Origin: Actinoplanes sp. M2I2
GTDB lineage: Bacteria; Actinomycetota; Actinomycetes; Mycobacteriales; Micromonosporaceae
DNA: 64,000 nt
Reading direction: 5' to 3'
Assembly (NCBI RefSeq): GCF_023544445.1
Contig: NZ_JALPVJ010000008.1
Span: 401,512-465,511 of the forward strand
The notes under the pieces were generated by a model. That model worked only from the letters and a program-made list of their open reading frames with translations, was not told the DNA's origin and ran no database searches. The stretch's first letter is position 1, and each line of letters starts with the position of its first letter. This document shows positions 34,416 through 42,025 of this stretch, piece after piece. The translations under genes and the position numbers were made by a program.

Positions 34416-35474
34416 GTGAAGCATCCGTACCGGATCCGCGAGATCGCCGACCAGGCCGGGCTCAGCCTGGCCACCGTCGACCGCGTGCTGCATGAGCGCG
34501 GCGGCGTGCGGGCGAGCACCGTACGGGAAGTCCGGCTGGCCATGGCCGCGCTCGACCGGCAGCGGACCGGGCCGCCGCTGCCCGCGCCCCGGTTCACGAT
34601 CGACCTGATCGTGGCCGACCCGGCCCGGGTGGGGGCCGCCCTCCGCGCCGAGCTGCCCGGCCTGCGTCCCGCGGTGATCCGCACCCGGCTGCACCCGGCC
34701 GCCGACCCGCTCGCCGCGCTGGCCCGGGTGGCCCGCTCCCGCTCGAACGGCCTGATCCTGGAGGCCGCCGACCCGCCGGAAGCCGAGCCGCAGGGAGCCG
34801 ACCCGCCGGGAGCCGACCCGCCGGGAGCCGACCCGCCGGGAGCCGAGCCGCCGGGAGGCCGGCGATCAGAGACCCCGCTCGCGGCGCAGCTGGTGGAGGC
34901 CGTCGGGCACCTCGAGATCCCGGTCGTCACGCTCGGCGCCGACCTGCCCGCGAGCAAGCGGGTGGCGCACGTGGGTCTGGACGAGGCCGGGGCCGGCGCG
35001 ACCGCGGCGTACCTGGTCGAGCAGTGGCTGGCCGATCGGGCCGGGGACGTGCTGGTGGTGGCCTCGGGCGCCGCCGGGCGCCGGGTCGCCGGCTTCCGGG
35101 CCGAGCTGAGCTCCCGCGCCCCGAACCGCCGGCTGCTCGTCACCGGCCCTGACCGGCTGCGGGCCGAACTGGCCGGCAGTCCCTCGGTGCGTGCCGTCTA
35201 CACCCCCGTGAGCGGCGGCACCGAGGCCGTGCGGGCCGGCTTCGCCGCCGAGCGCCGCAACTATGACGTCTTCGTGGCCCACGGGCTCGACGAGCAGAGC
35301 GTCGCTCTGCTGCGCGCCGGACGCCTGTCAGCTGTGCTGCATCACGATCTGCGCTCCGACCTGCGCTCGGCCTGCCTGGCCGTGCTGCGGGCGCTCGGCG
35401 CCGTGCCGGGCCCGGTGTGCTCGACCTCGTCGGCCGTTCAGGTGCTCACCCCGATCCATCTGCCGCTGTTCTGA
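34416..35474 (+). CDS. LacI-type transcriptional regulator
   Basis: This 352-aa protein has an N-terminal LacI HTH (YRIREIADQAGLSLATVDRVLHERGGVRASTVREVRLAMAALDR) and a PBP-like sensor (VVTLGADLPASKRVAHVGLDEAGAGATAAYLVEQWL, DVLVVASGAAGRRVAGFRAEL, SSAVQVLTPIHLPLF). The long-hinge, divergent core resembles regulators of inositol/sugar utilisation. A low-complexity insertion PPGADPPGADPPGAEPPGG interrupts the N-terminal lobe (about residues 122-148). GTGs at 34398, 34404 and 34416 are possible starts; GGAGG (34400-34404) favours 34416. No target operon is adjacent. Confidence 0.8.
   Translation: MKHPYRIREIADQAGLSLATVDRVLHERGGVRASTVREVRLAMAALDRQRTGPPLPAPRFTIDLIVADPARVGAALRAELPGLRPAVIRTRLHPAADPLAALARVARSRSNGLILEAADPPEAEPQGADPPGADPPGADPPGAEPPGGRRSETPLAAQLVEAVGHLEIPVVTLGADLPASKRVAHVGLDEAGAGATAAYLVEQWLADRAGDVLVVASGAAGRRVAGFRAELSSRAPNRRLLVTGPDRLRAELAGSPSVRAVYTPVSGGTEAVRAGFAAERRNYDVFVAHGLDEQSVALLRAGRLSAVLHHDLRSDLRSACLAVLRALGAVPGPVCSTSSAVQVLTPIHLPLF
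34776..34857 (+). repeat. 15-bp coding repeats inside the LacI-type gene
   Basis: About five copies of a 15-bp unit related to GGGAGCCGACCCGCC encode repeats of PPGAD/E. The insertion lies in the sensor domain where other LacI proteins have none. Confidence 0.85.
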
Positions 35475-35560
35475 AATATCTTTCCGGGGTCGGTCCGGAT
35501 CGGGTGCGGGCCGTTCGTCATCCCGATGACAGGCAGGCAGCACGATCGAGGGAGACAACG

Positions 35561-35890
35561 ATGAAGTACATGATGTTCGTCTGCACCGACACCGAGCCCG
35601 AGACCGACGAGTCCCGGGTGCCCGACATCGACGTCTGGGTGGCCGAGAACGACGCCGCCGGGCGCCGGGTCGAGGGGAACGTGCTGGCCCCGCCCACGGC
35701 GGCGACCACCGTGCGGGTCCGCGGCGGCGAGGTGCTGCTGACCGACGGGCCGTTCACCGAGACCAAGGAGGTCATCGTGGGTTTCGACATCCTCGAGTGC
35801 GCCGATCTGGACGAGGCGATCGCCGTCGCGGCGGCCCACCCGATGGCCCACGGCGGCCGGGTCGAGCTCCGGCCCTACGCCGACCTCTGA
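35561..35890 (+). CDS. YCII/DGPF-domain protein partnered with an ECF42 sigma factor
   Basis: This 109-aa protein has the DGPF motif (LLTDGPFTETKEVIVGFDILECADLDEAIAVAAAHP) of the YCII-related family. Such genes are characteristic neighbours of ECF42 sigma factors and are often their targets. GAGGGAGAC precedes the ATG. The sigma gene begins 27 bp after the stop. Confidence 0.9.
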   Translation: MKYMMFVCTDTEPETDESRVPDIDVWVAENDAAGRRVEGNVLAPPTAATTVRVRGGEVLLTDGPFTETKEVIVGFDILECADLDEAIAVAAAHPMAHGGRVELRPYADL

Positions 35891-35917
35891 CCGGTCGGTC
35901 GTCGAGCGAGGAGACGC

Positions 35918-37075
35918 ATGGAAGCCGTCGTCACCGCCCACCGGGAGAACTGGGGGCGCATCGTCGCCACCCTGATCCGGCTGACCGGCGACTGGACGCT
36001 GGCCGAGGACTGCGCGCAGGACGCCGTGGCCACCGCGCTCCAACGGTGGCCACGGGACGGCGTCCCCGACAATCCGGGCGGCTGGCTGGTGACGGTCGCC
36101 CGGAACCGGGCCCTCGACGTGCTGCGCCGGGCGGCCGTGGAGGAGCGCAAGCTGCGGGAGGTGGCCATGACCGGTCCGGCGCACGAGGACGAGGACGACC
36201 GGCTCCAGCTGATCTTCACCTGCTGCCATCCGGCTCTCGCGCTCGAGGCGAGGGTCGCGCTCACTCTGCGTACGGTGGCCGGGCTCTCGACCGGTGACAT
36301 CGCCCGCGCCTTTCTGGTCAGCGAGGCCACGATGACCCGCCGGCTCACCCGGGCCAAGTCCAAGATCGCGGCGGCCCGGATCCCGTACCGGGTGCCCGAG
36401 GGCGAAGCGCTGGGTGAGCGGCTCTCGGGTGTGCTGGCGGTGCTCTATCTGCTGTTCAACCGCGGGTACGACGGCGAGCCGCTCCTCGCCGACGAGGCGA
36501 TCCGGCTGGCCCGGCTCCTGGCGACGCTGATGCCCGCGGAGTCCGAGGTGTCGTCGCTGCTGGCGCTGTTCCTGCTGCAGCACTCGCGGCGGCACGCCCG
36601 GCGCGACGTGGCCGGGGAGCTGGTGCCGCTGGACCGGCAGGACCGCGCGGCCTGGGATCGGGCCGCCATCGCCGAGGCCCTGCGGATCCTGCTGCGTACG
36701 CCGGTCGAGGGCCCGTACGCCCTGCAGGCTCGCATCGCCGCCTGTCACGCCACCGCGGCGACGCCCGGTGACACCGATTGGCGTTCGATCGCGCTCTGGT
36801 ACGACGAACTGGCCCGGGTGCAGCCGACCCCCGTGGTCAACCTGAATCGGGCGGTGGCGCACGGTTACGCCTTCGGCCCGGCGGACGGACTGGCGCTGCT
36901 GCGCGAGGTCCGCGAGATCCGGGACGACTACCCCATGGTCATCGCGGTCGAGGCCGACCTGACCGCCCGGGCCGGCGACCGGCGACGGGCCGCGACCCTG
37001 TTCCGCGAGGCCGCCGACGCGACCCCGGACGGGCCGGAGCGTCGGGCCCTGCTGACCCGGGCCGCGGAGATGTAG
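35918..37075 (+). CDS. ECF42-type RNA polymerase sigma factor with C-terminal extension
   Basis: This 385-aa protein has sigma regions 2 (IVATLIRLTGDWTLAEDCAQDAVATALQRWPRDGVPDNPGGWLVTVARNRALDVLRR) and 4 (LTLRTVAGLSTGDIARAFLVSEATMTRRLTRAKSKIAAARIPY). A C-terminal domain of about 200 residues (DUF6596/TPR-like, with NRGYDGE, VNLNRAVA) replaces an anti-sigma partner and is needed for activity in studied ECF42 members. The DGPF gene upstream supports this class. I did not find an exact TGTCGA -35 ahead of the DGPF gene. Confidence 0.9.
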   Translation: MEAVVTAHRENWGRIVATLIRLTGDWTLAEDCAQDAVATALQRWPRDGVPDNPGGWLVTVARNRALDVLRRAAVEERKLREVAMTGPAHEDEDDRLQLIFTCCHPALALEARVALTLRTVAGLSTGDIARAFLVSEATMTRRLTRAKSKIAAARIPYRVPEGEALGERLSGVLAVLYLLFNRGYDGEPLLADEAIRLARLLATLMPAESEVSSLLALFLLQHSRRHARRDVAGELVPLDRQDRAAWDRAAIAEALRILLRTPVEGPYALQARIAACHATAATPGDTDWRSIALWYDELARVQPTPVVNLNRAVAHGYAFGPADGLALLREVREIRDDYPMVIAVEADLTARAGDRRRAATLFREAADATPDGPERRALLTRAAEM

Positions 37076-37087
37076 CCCCGTGCGGTC

Positions 37088-38308
37088 TCAGGCGGCCGCG
37101 AGGCGGTTCGAGGCGTCGAGCGCGCGGGTCGACCAGCGCACCGCGTCCATGTACTGCTTGGCCAGGTCGAACGCGCCCAGCTCGCCGCGTTCGTAGGCGT
37201 CCACCGCGAGCAGCACCTGCCCCAGCCGCCCGGTGTGGCTGGTGAGTGCGGCCGTGACCGCGGGCGCGAGCGGGAACTGCTCGGCCATCTCGGCCGGCGG
37301 GATGCCCAGCACCTTGGCCACACCGCTGATCACCCCGGTCATGAAGGCCGCGTCGGGGGCGGCGTTGAACCGCTGCGCGACGGTCTCGCAGAGCCGGGCC
37401 CGGGTCAGCACCCCGAGCATGTGCTCCTCGGTGGCGCCGCCGACGTCGTCCAGGACCATCAGCATCGCCCACTGGCGGATGTGCTTGAGCCCGACCATCA
37501 CCACGGCCTGGCGCACCGACGAGACCCGGTTGGCGTGCCCGGCCGCGACGGAGTTGCTGGCCCGCAGGACGCGCAGGGACAGCGCCGGGTCGCTGCCGAT
37601 GATCTCGACGATGCGGGGCATGTCGACGTCGGGAGCGCTCAGCGCGGTGACCAGCTCGAGGCGGCGCAGGCGGGAGGGCGAGAGGCTGGCCACGGTCAGC
37701 ACCTGGGGGTGGCTCAGCACGTACCCCTGGCGCAGTTCCATGCCGTAGCGATCGGCCACCGCGAGCTGCTCGTCGGTCTCGAGCCGCTCGGCGACCAGCT
37801 GGACGTTCGGGAACTGCCGGACCGCCGCGACCACCTCGTCGAGGTCGCTCAGATCGCCGTCGAGAAGATCCAGTTTGACGTACGAGGCCAGGCCGAACAG
37901 CTGCTCGTGCCCGGAGCCCCAGACGAAGTCGTCGAGCGCGATGCGATAGCCGGCCTCGGCCAGACGGGTGATCCCGGCGACCACCTCGTCGTCCATCTCG
38001 ACCGTCTCCAGCACCTCCAGCACCACCTGGGCCGGGCCGAAGGGCAGGGGCAGCTCGCCGGACAGGAACTCGCGGGTCAGGTTGATGAAGCAGAGGCGGT
38101 CACCGGCGACCTCGCGGATGCCGAACTCGGTGAACGTATTGATCATCACCGTGCTGGTGGCGTAGGTGTCCTGCCGCCCGGCCGCCACGGCGTCCATGCT
38201 CCCGCGGAAGAGCAACTCGTAAGCGACCACGTCGCCGTGCACATCGAAGATCGGCTGGCGACCGACGTGCACGAGCTTGGTGCCGTCCGCTGACTCCGAT
38301 GATCTCAC
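37088..38308 (-). CDS. EAL-HDOD domain protein (YuxH-like)
   Basis: This 406-aa protein has an N-terminal EAL-like domain (VHVGRQPIFDVHGDVVAYELLFRG, VVLEVLETVEMDDEV, YRIALDDFVWGSG, YVKLDLLDGD) and a C-terminal HDOD domain (RLRRLELVTALSAPDVDMPRIVEIIGSDPALSLRVLRASNS). The EAL motif is altered to ELL, and several metal ligands of active phosphodiesterases are hard to find, so it likely binds or senses cyclic di-GMP, or is purely regulatory. It is convergent with the sigma gene. Confidence 0.9.
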   Translation of the reverse strand: MRSSESADGTKLVHVGRQPIFDVHGDVVAYELLFRGSMDAVAAGRQDTYATSTVMINTFTEFGIREVAGDRLCFINLTREFLSGELPLPFGPAQVVLEVLETVEMDDEVVAGITRLAEAGYRIALDDFVWGSGHEQLFGLASYVKLDLLDGDLSDLDEVVAAVRQFPNVQLVAERLETDEQLAVADRYGMELRQGYVLSHPQVLTVASLSPSRLRRLELVTALSAPDVDMPRIVEIIGSDPALSLRVLRASNSVAAGHANRVSSVRQAVVMVGLKHIRQWAMLMVLDDVGGATEEHMLGVLTRARLCETVAQRFNAAPDAAFMTGVISGVAKVLGIPPAEMAEQFPLAPAVTAALTSHTGRLGQVLLAVDAYERGELGAFDLAKQYMDAVRWSTRALDASNRLAAA

Positions 38309-38315
38309 GCGCTGC

Positions 38316-39530
38316 CTATCGGCCGGGCCGATGGGAACTTGACGACTTGGCGCGGACGGAACCGCCGGTCAGCCACCACGGGCTCGAATAGGCCAGCCCG
38401 AAGTCGTTGCACGGGTGCCCCACCGGGCCCGGCGTCGGGTTCTCCAGGGTCGGGTCCGAGACGCGCAGCACGACCCAGTCGCCGTCGGCGATGTCGAGCG
38501 GCACGGTCACCTTGACCACCGGCCCGCCGGTCAGGTCGACCATGTCGACCACCTCGGGCGTGTCCCAGCCCGGCCGCAGCACCTGCAGGCAGAGCGGCCG
38601 GCCGGCCCAGCGCGGCCCCGGGTCGAGGTCGACCCGGAAGGTCACGTCCCCCCGGGTGATCGGCAGGCGGCCCCCCATCCGTACGCCGTCGGCCGTCGCG
38701 TCCAGGCGCAACTCGTCCACCCGGCCGGCGAAGAACCGGCGCGCCCGCATGGCGGCCAGCACCCCGGCCCGGGTGTTGTGCGAGAGCCAGAGACCCGTAC
38801 GCCCCTTGTCCTCGTCGTGTCCCCAGTCGCTGCCGTGCTCGTCGGAGACCCCGGTGAGCCCGGTCCGCCAGCCCGCGTTGAGGCAGGCCACCAGCGGCGA
38901 GCGGTGCGTGGGCCAGCCCCCGAAGAGGTAGTCGTCGCCGCTGTTGAACATCTCGAGCGCGACCATGTGACCGGCCAGCCGCGGGTCGTACGCGAAGTCG
39001 CCGAACTGCTCGCGCTGGCGGCCGGGATGGTTGAAGGAGGCGATCCCCGAGGTGCCGGCCAGCCATTTGTAGAGCGCGGCGGTGTCGTCCGAGTCGGTCA
39101 GGTCGGTGAAGTCGTCGGTGCCCCAGATGTTGATGTGGCCGAGGTGCGAGTGCGACCACTCGAAGCCACGCATCGTCGTGTACTCGCCCGGCCGGTACGC
39201 GCTGTCGGCCAGCGCGCCCAGCTTGCGCCACTTGTGGCTCGTCAGCCCCATGAACGCCGAGTCGGTGGCGTGGTCGGTCAGCGCGGCCACGTCGATCCCG
39301 GCCTTGCGCATCGAGGCGAACGCCAGCTCGGGCTCGCCCATGCCGTCCGACAGCAGCGTGTGGTTGTGCAGGTCGGCGTACGCCAGGGTGGTGCCGTGGG
39401 TGACCCGCGACCGCCGCCGGGCGCCGGCGGGCGCGGCTCGGGCGTGGCCGGGGGTTCCGGCCAGCACGAGCAGGCCGCCGGCGCCGGTCAGCAGGGATCG
39501 GCGTCGGACTCGGTGCTGGTTCGCGCTCAC
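38316..39530 (-). CDS. Secreted PHP-domain metallohydrolase (CehA/McbA family)
   Basis: This 404-aa protein has a Tat-type signal (VRRRSLLTGAGGLLVLAGTPGHARA), then a PHP domain with YADLHNHTLLSDGMG (metal-binding His pair), VAALTDHATD, GFEWSHSHLGHINIW and SFNHPGRQ. A C-terminal beta domain follows (about 290-404). The PHP fold binds three metals and hydrolyses phosphoesters or related bonds; substrate unknown. I chose the GTG at 39530 because it places the twin-arginine motif near the N-terminus. It is a close paralogue of the next gene upstream on this strand. Confidence 0.88.
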   Translation of the reverse strand: MSANQHRVRRRSLLTGAGGLLVLAGTPGHARAAPAGARRRSRVTHGTTLAYADLHNHTLLSDGMGEPELAFASMRKAGIDVAALTDHATDSAFMGLTSHKWRKLGALADSAYRPGEYTTMRGFEWSHSHLGHINIWGTDDFTDLTDSDDTAALYKWLAGTSGIASFNHPGRQREQFGDFAYDPRLAGHMVALEMFNSGDDYLFGGWPTHRSPLVACLNAGWRTGLTGVSDEHGSDWGHDEDKGRTGLWLSHNTRAGVLAAMRARRFFAGRVDELRLDATADGVRMGGRLPITRGDVTFRVDLDPGPRWAGRPLCLQVLRPGWDTPEVVDMVDLTGGPVVKVTVPLDIADGDWVVLRVSDPTLENPTPGPVGHPCNDFGLAYSSPWWLTGGSVRAKSSSSHRPGR

Positions 39531-39614
39531 CCGAGGAGCATGCCAAGGCCCCGGGTGACGGGCGGGTGAATCGCGCAAGGGCGCACGCGGATTGGTCCGT
39601 ATGAGGTCGTCCGG

Positions 39615-40841
39615 TCAGGCCGAGAGCCACCATGGGCTCGAGTAGGCCACTCCCCAGTCGTTGCAGGGGTGCCCGGCCGGGCCGGGCGACGCGTTGGCCT
39701 GGGCCGGGTCGGACACCCTGAGGACCACCCAGGCGCCGTCGGCCAGGTCGAGCGGCACGGTGAACTCGGCGGTCACGCCGGCCGTCGTGTCGATCACGTC
39801 GACCACCTGCGGCGCCCGCGAGCCCGGCCGCAGCACCTGCAGCCGCAGCGGCTTGCCGGCCCATTCCGGCCCCCGGTCGAGGTCGACCGCGAACCGTACG
39901 TCGCCCTGGGCGACCGGCAGGCTGCCGCCCATCCGTACGCCGTCGGCCGTGGCGTCCAGCCGCAGGCCGCTGACCCGGGTGGCGAAGAAGCGCCGCGCCC
40001 GCATGGCCTCGAGCACGCCGTTGCGGGTGTTCTCGGCGACCCACAGACCGGTGCGCCCCTTGCCCTCGGGGAAGCCCCAGTCGGTGCCGTGCTCGTCGGT
40101 CACGCCGGTGAGCCCGGTGCGCCAGCCGGCGTTGAGGCACGCGTTCAGCGGCGAGCTCTGCCCGTTCGACCAGCCGTCGAAGAGGTAGTCGTCGCCCCGG
40201 TTGAACATCTCGAGACCGACCATCTGGTCGCGCAGGCTCGCGTCGTACGAGAAGTCGTTGAACCGCAGCAGCTCGCGGCCGGGGTGGTTGAAGCCGCTGA
40301 TGCCGCCCGCCCCCTCGATCCAGTCGTAGAGCCGGCCCATGCTCGAGGAGCCGCCGAGGTCGGTGAAGCCGCCGGTGTACCAGACGTTGACGTGCCCGAG
40401 CAGCGGGTGCGACCACTCGAAGCCGCGCAGCGCGGTGTAGACGCCGGGCACGTTGGCCGCGTCGGCCAGCTGCCCGGCCCGTCGCCACTCCGACGACGAG
40501 AGCCCCTCGACCGCGAAGAGCGTGGTGTGGTCGGTCAGCGCGGCGACGTCGAGGCCGGCCGAGCGCATCGAGGCGAAGGCGTTGGCCGGGTCGCCGTCGC
40601 CGTCCGACATCAGGGTGTGGTTGTGCAGGTCGGCGTGGACCAGCGCGGTGCCCTGGGTGAGCCGCGAGGTGCGGGAGGCGCCGGTGGCCCGCTTCGGCGA
40701 GCCGTCGACGGCGACGCCGGCGGTGGCCGCGTGCGCGGTGCCGGGCGTGGCCGCCAGCATCAGCAGGCCGCCGGACGCCGCGAGCAGGGATCGGCGGGTC
40801 AGGGGATCGGGGGAGTGGTGGTGGTGTTCGTGGCCGGTCAT
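39615..40841 (-). CDS. Secreted PHP-domain metallohydrolase, paralogue
   Basis: This 408-aa protein resembles its neighbour along its whole length, by eye well over half identical. The N-terminus MTGHEHHHHSPDPLTRRSLLAASGG has an unusual His-rich stretch ahead of a Tat signal. The PHP motifs VHADLHNHTLMSDGDG, LTDHTTLF, GFEWSHPLLGHVNVWY, GFNHPGRELL and TDEHGTDWG are intact. Tandem duplication of an ancestral gene is the simple explanation. The exported site of action fits scavenging of phosphate or organic esters. Confidence 0.88.
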   Translation of the reverse strand: MTGHEHHHHSPDPLTRRSLLAASGGLLMLAATPGTAHAATAGVAVDGSPKRATGASRTSRLTQGTALVHADLHNHTLMSDGDGDPANAFASMRSAGLDVAALTDHTTLFAVEGLSSSEWRRAGQLADAANVPGVYTALRGFEWSHPLLGHVNVWYTGGFTDLGGSSSMGRLYDWIEGAGGISGFNHPGRELLRFNDFSYDASLRDQMVGLEMFNRGDDYLFDGWSNGQSSPLNACLNAGWRTGLTGVTDEHGTDWGFPEGKGRTGLWVAENTRNGVLEAMRARRFFATRVSGLRLDATADGVRMGGSLPVAQGDVRFAVDLDRGPEWAGKPLRLQVLRPGSRAPQVVDVIDTTAGVTAEFTVPLDLADGAWVVLRVSDPAQANASPGPAGHPCNDWGVAYSSPWWLSA

Positions 40842-40879
40842 GGCCCGAGCATCCCAAGGCAGCGACAGCGATGGATGTC

Positions 40880-41836
40880 TCAGCGGTGAACGGTGGTCTG
40901 CCAGAGGCTGTCGTCCGAGGCGAGCAGCACAGTGGAACCGCGGGCGGCGACGGCGACCGGCTCGGCCGGGGCCTCGCGCCGCTCGCCGGCGATCCACAGG
41001 CCACCGCCGGCGACGACGCTCCGGCCGTCGGCGACAGCCAGCGACCGTACGCCCCGGGGGTCGCCCGGAAACGTCTCGGTGACCCGCCACTCGCCGTCGT
41101 GCCGCCGCCAGACCTGGAAGTCGGCGCCGTCGAGGCCGGCCGCGAGCACGTCGTCACCGTCACGGACCGCCCGCTGCATCTCGCCGAGCTCGGTGTCCCG
41201 CGCCCAGGAGCCGGTCCAGCCGCCGGTCCCCACGATCAGCCACCGGCCGCCGGGCAGCGCCACCACGTCGCGTGCGGCCGTGCCGGCCCGGCCGGACTGG
41301 CTCAGGGTGAAGGTCGTGCCGTCCGGCGAGAACCAGGCCGCCGCGCCGCTCGTCCGGTTACCGGCGATCGCGAAACCGGCCGGGCCGGCGGCGATCGGGC
41401 CCACGTCGACGGCCTCGTCCCCGCCGTACGTCTCGAAGGGCGCCGCGTTCTCGGCCAGGCTCCCGTCGGGCCGGCGGTGCCAGGTGCTGACCCGCGGGCT
41501 GCCGTGCGCGCCGCCGGGTGTGGCGCCGACCAGGACGACCCGGTCACCGGCGCAGGCGACGCTCCGGATCACCTGGCGCGGGCCGTAGTAGCTCTCCGGC
41601 CGGGGCGCGAAGGACACCGGCCGCCACGGTGGACCGGTCCACGCGGCCGGACGGGTCGTCTCCCCGGTCCTGACCGCTCCGACTGCCCACCACTGCCCAC
41701 CGCAGTCGGCGACCTCGCTGAGCACGACAGTTCCGTCGGCCGGCAGATCGATCCTGGTCCACGCGGGCTCTTGCGGCGCGTTGCTGCAAGCGGCGAGCAG
41801 CAGGGCAACCAGCGTGAAAGAAAGCGACCACCTCAC
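40880..41836 (-). CDS. Lipoprotein with predicted beta-propeller-like fold
   Basis: This 318-aa protein has a lipoprotein signal (VRWSLSFTLVALLLAACSN, lipobox LAAC). The rest is rich in short beta-strand repeats ending in VxxGA/VGxTG patterns (QWWAVGAVRTG, RVVLVGATPGG, GFAIAGNRTSG, RWLIVGTGGW, SVVAGGGLWI), spaced about 45 residues apart, suggesting a six- or seven-bladed propeller. Function is unknown. The GTG at 41836 starts the signal; a TTG at 41851 is also in frame. Confidence 0.65.
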   Translation of the reverse strand: MRWSLSFTLVALLLAACSNAPQEPAWTRIDLPADGTVVLSEVADCGGQWWAVGAVRTGETTRPAAWTGPPWRPVSFAPRPESYYGPRQVIRSVACAGDRVVLVGATPGGAHGSPRVSTWHRRPDGSLAENAAPFETYGGDEAVDVGPIAAGPAGFAIAGNRTSGAAAWFSPDGTTFTLSQSGRAGTAARDVVALPGGRWLIVGTGGWTGSWARDTELGEMQRAVRDGDDVLAAGLDGADFQVWRRHDGEWRVTETFPGDPRGVRSLAVADGRSVVAGGGLWIAGERREAPAEPVAVAARGSTVLLASDDSLWQTTVHR

Positions 41837-41916
41837 GTAAGCACCGAGCAATCTGCCGGAAACAATGGACCAAACCTTGTGGACTACGTCACAGCAATCT
41901 TATGGTCACAGCCACG

Positions 41917-41991
41917 CTCCCGCTCACCCCGCTTGCTCCCGCTCACCCCGCTTGCTCCCGCTCACCCCGCTTGCTCCCGCTCACCCGCTTG
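41917..41991. repeat. 19-bp tandem repeats in the leader of the beta-helix glycosidase gene
   Basis: Three identical units (41917, 41936, 41955) and one 18-bp copy (41974) of CTCCCGCTCACCCCGCTTG, then a degenerate partial copy, occupy the region 35-110 bp before the ATG at 42026. A weak promoter, TTGTGG (41877) and TATGGT (41901) with 18-bp spacing, lies just upstream, so the array would be in the 5' untranslated RNA. Confidence 0.85.
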
Positions 41992-42025
41992 CTCCCGCTC
42001 GCTCCGCGAAGAGAAGAGTTCGTCG

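Noticed and set aside
41917..41991. CRISPR-like array
   Set aside because: Units are contiguous without spacers, so it is a simple tandem repeat.
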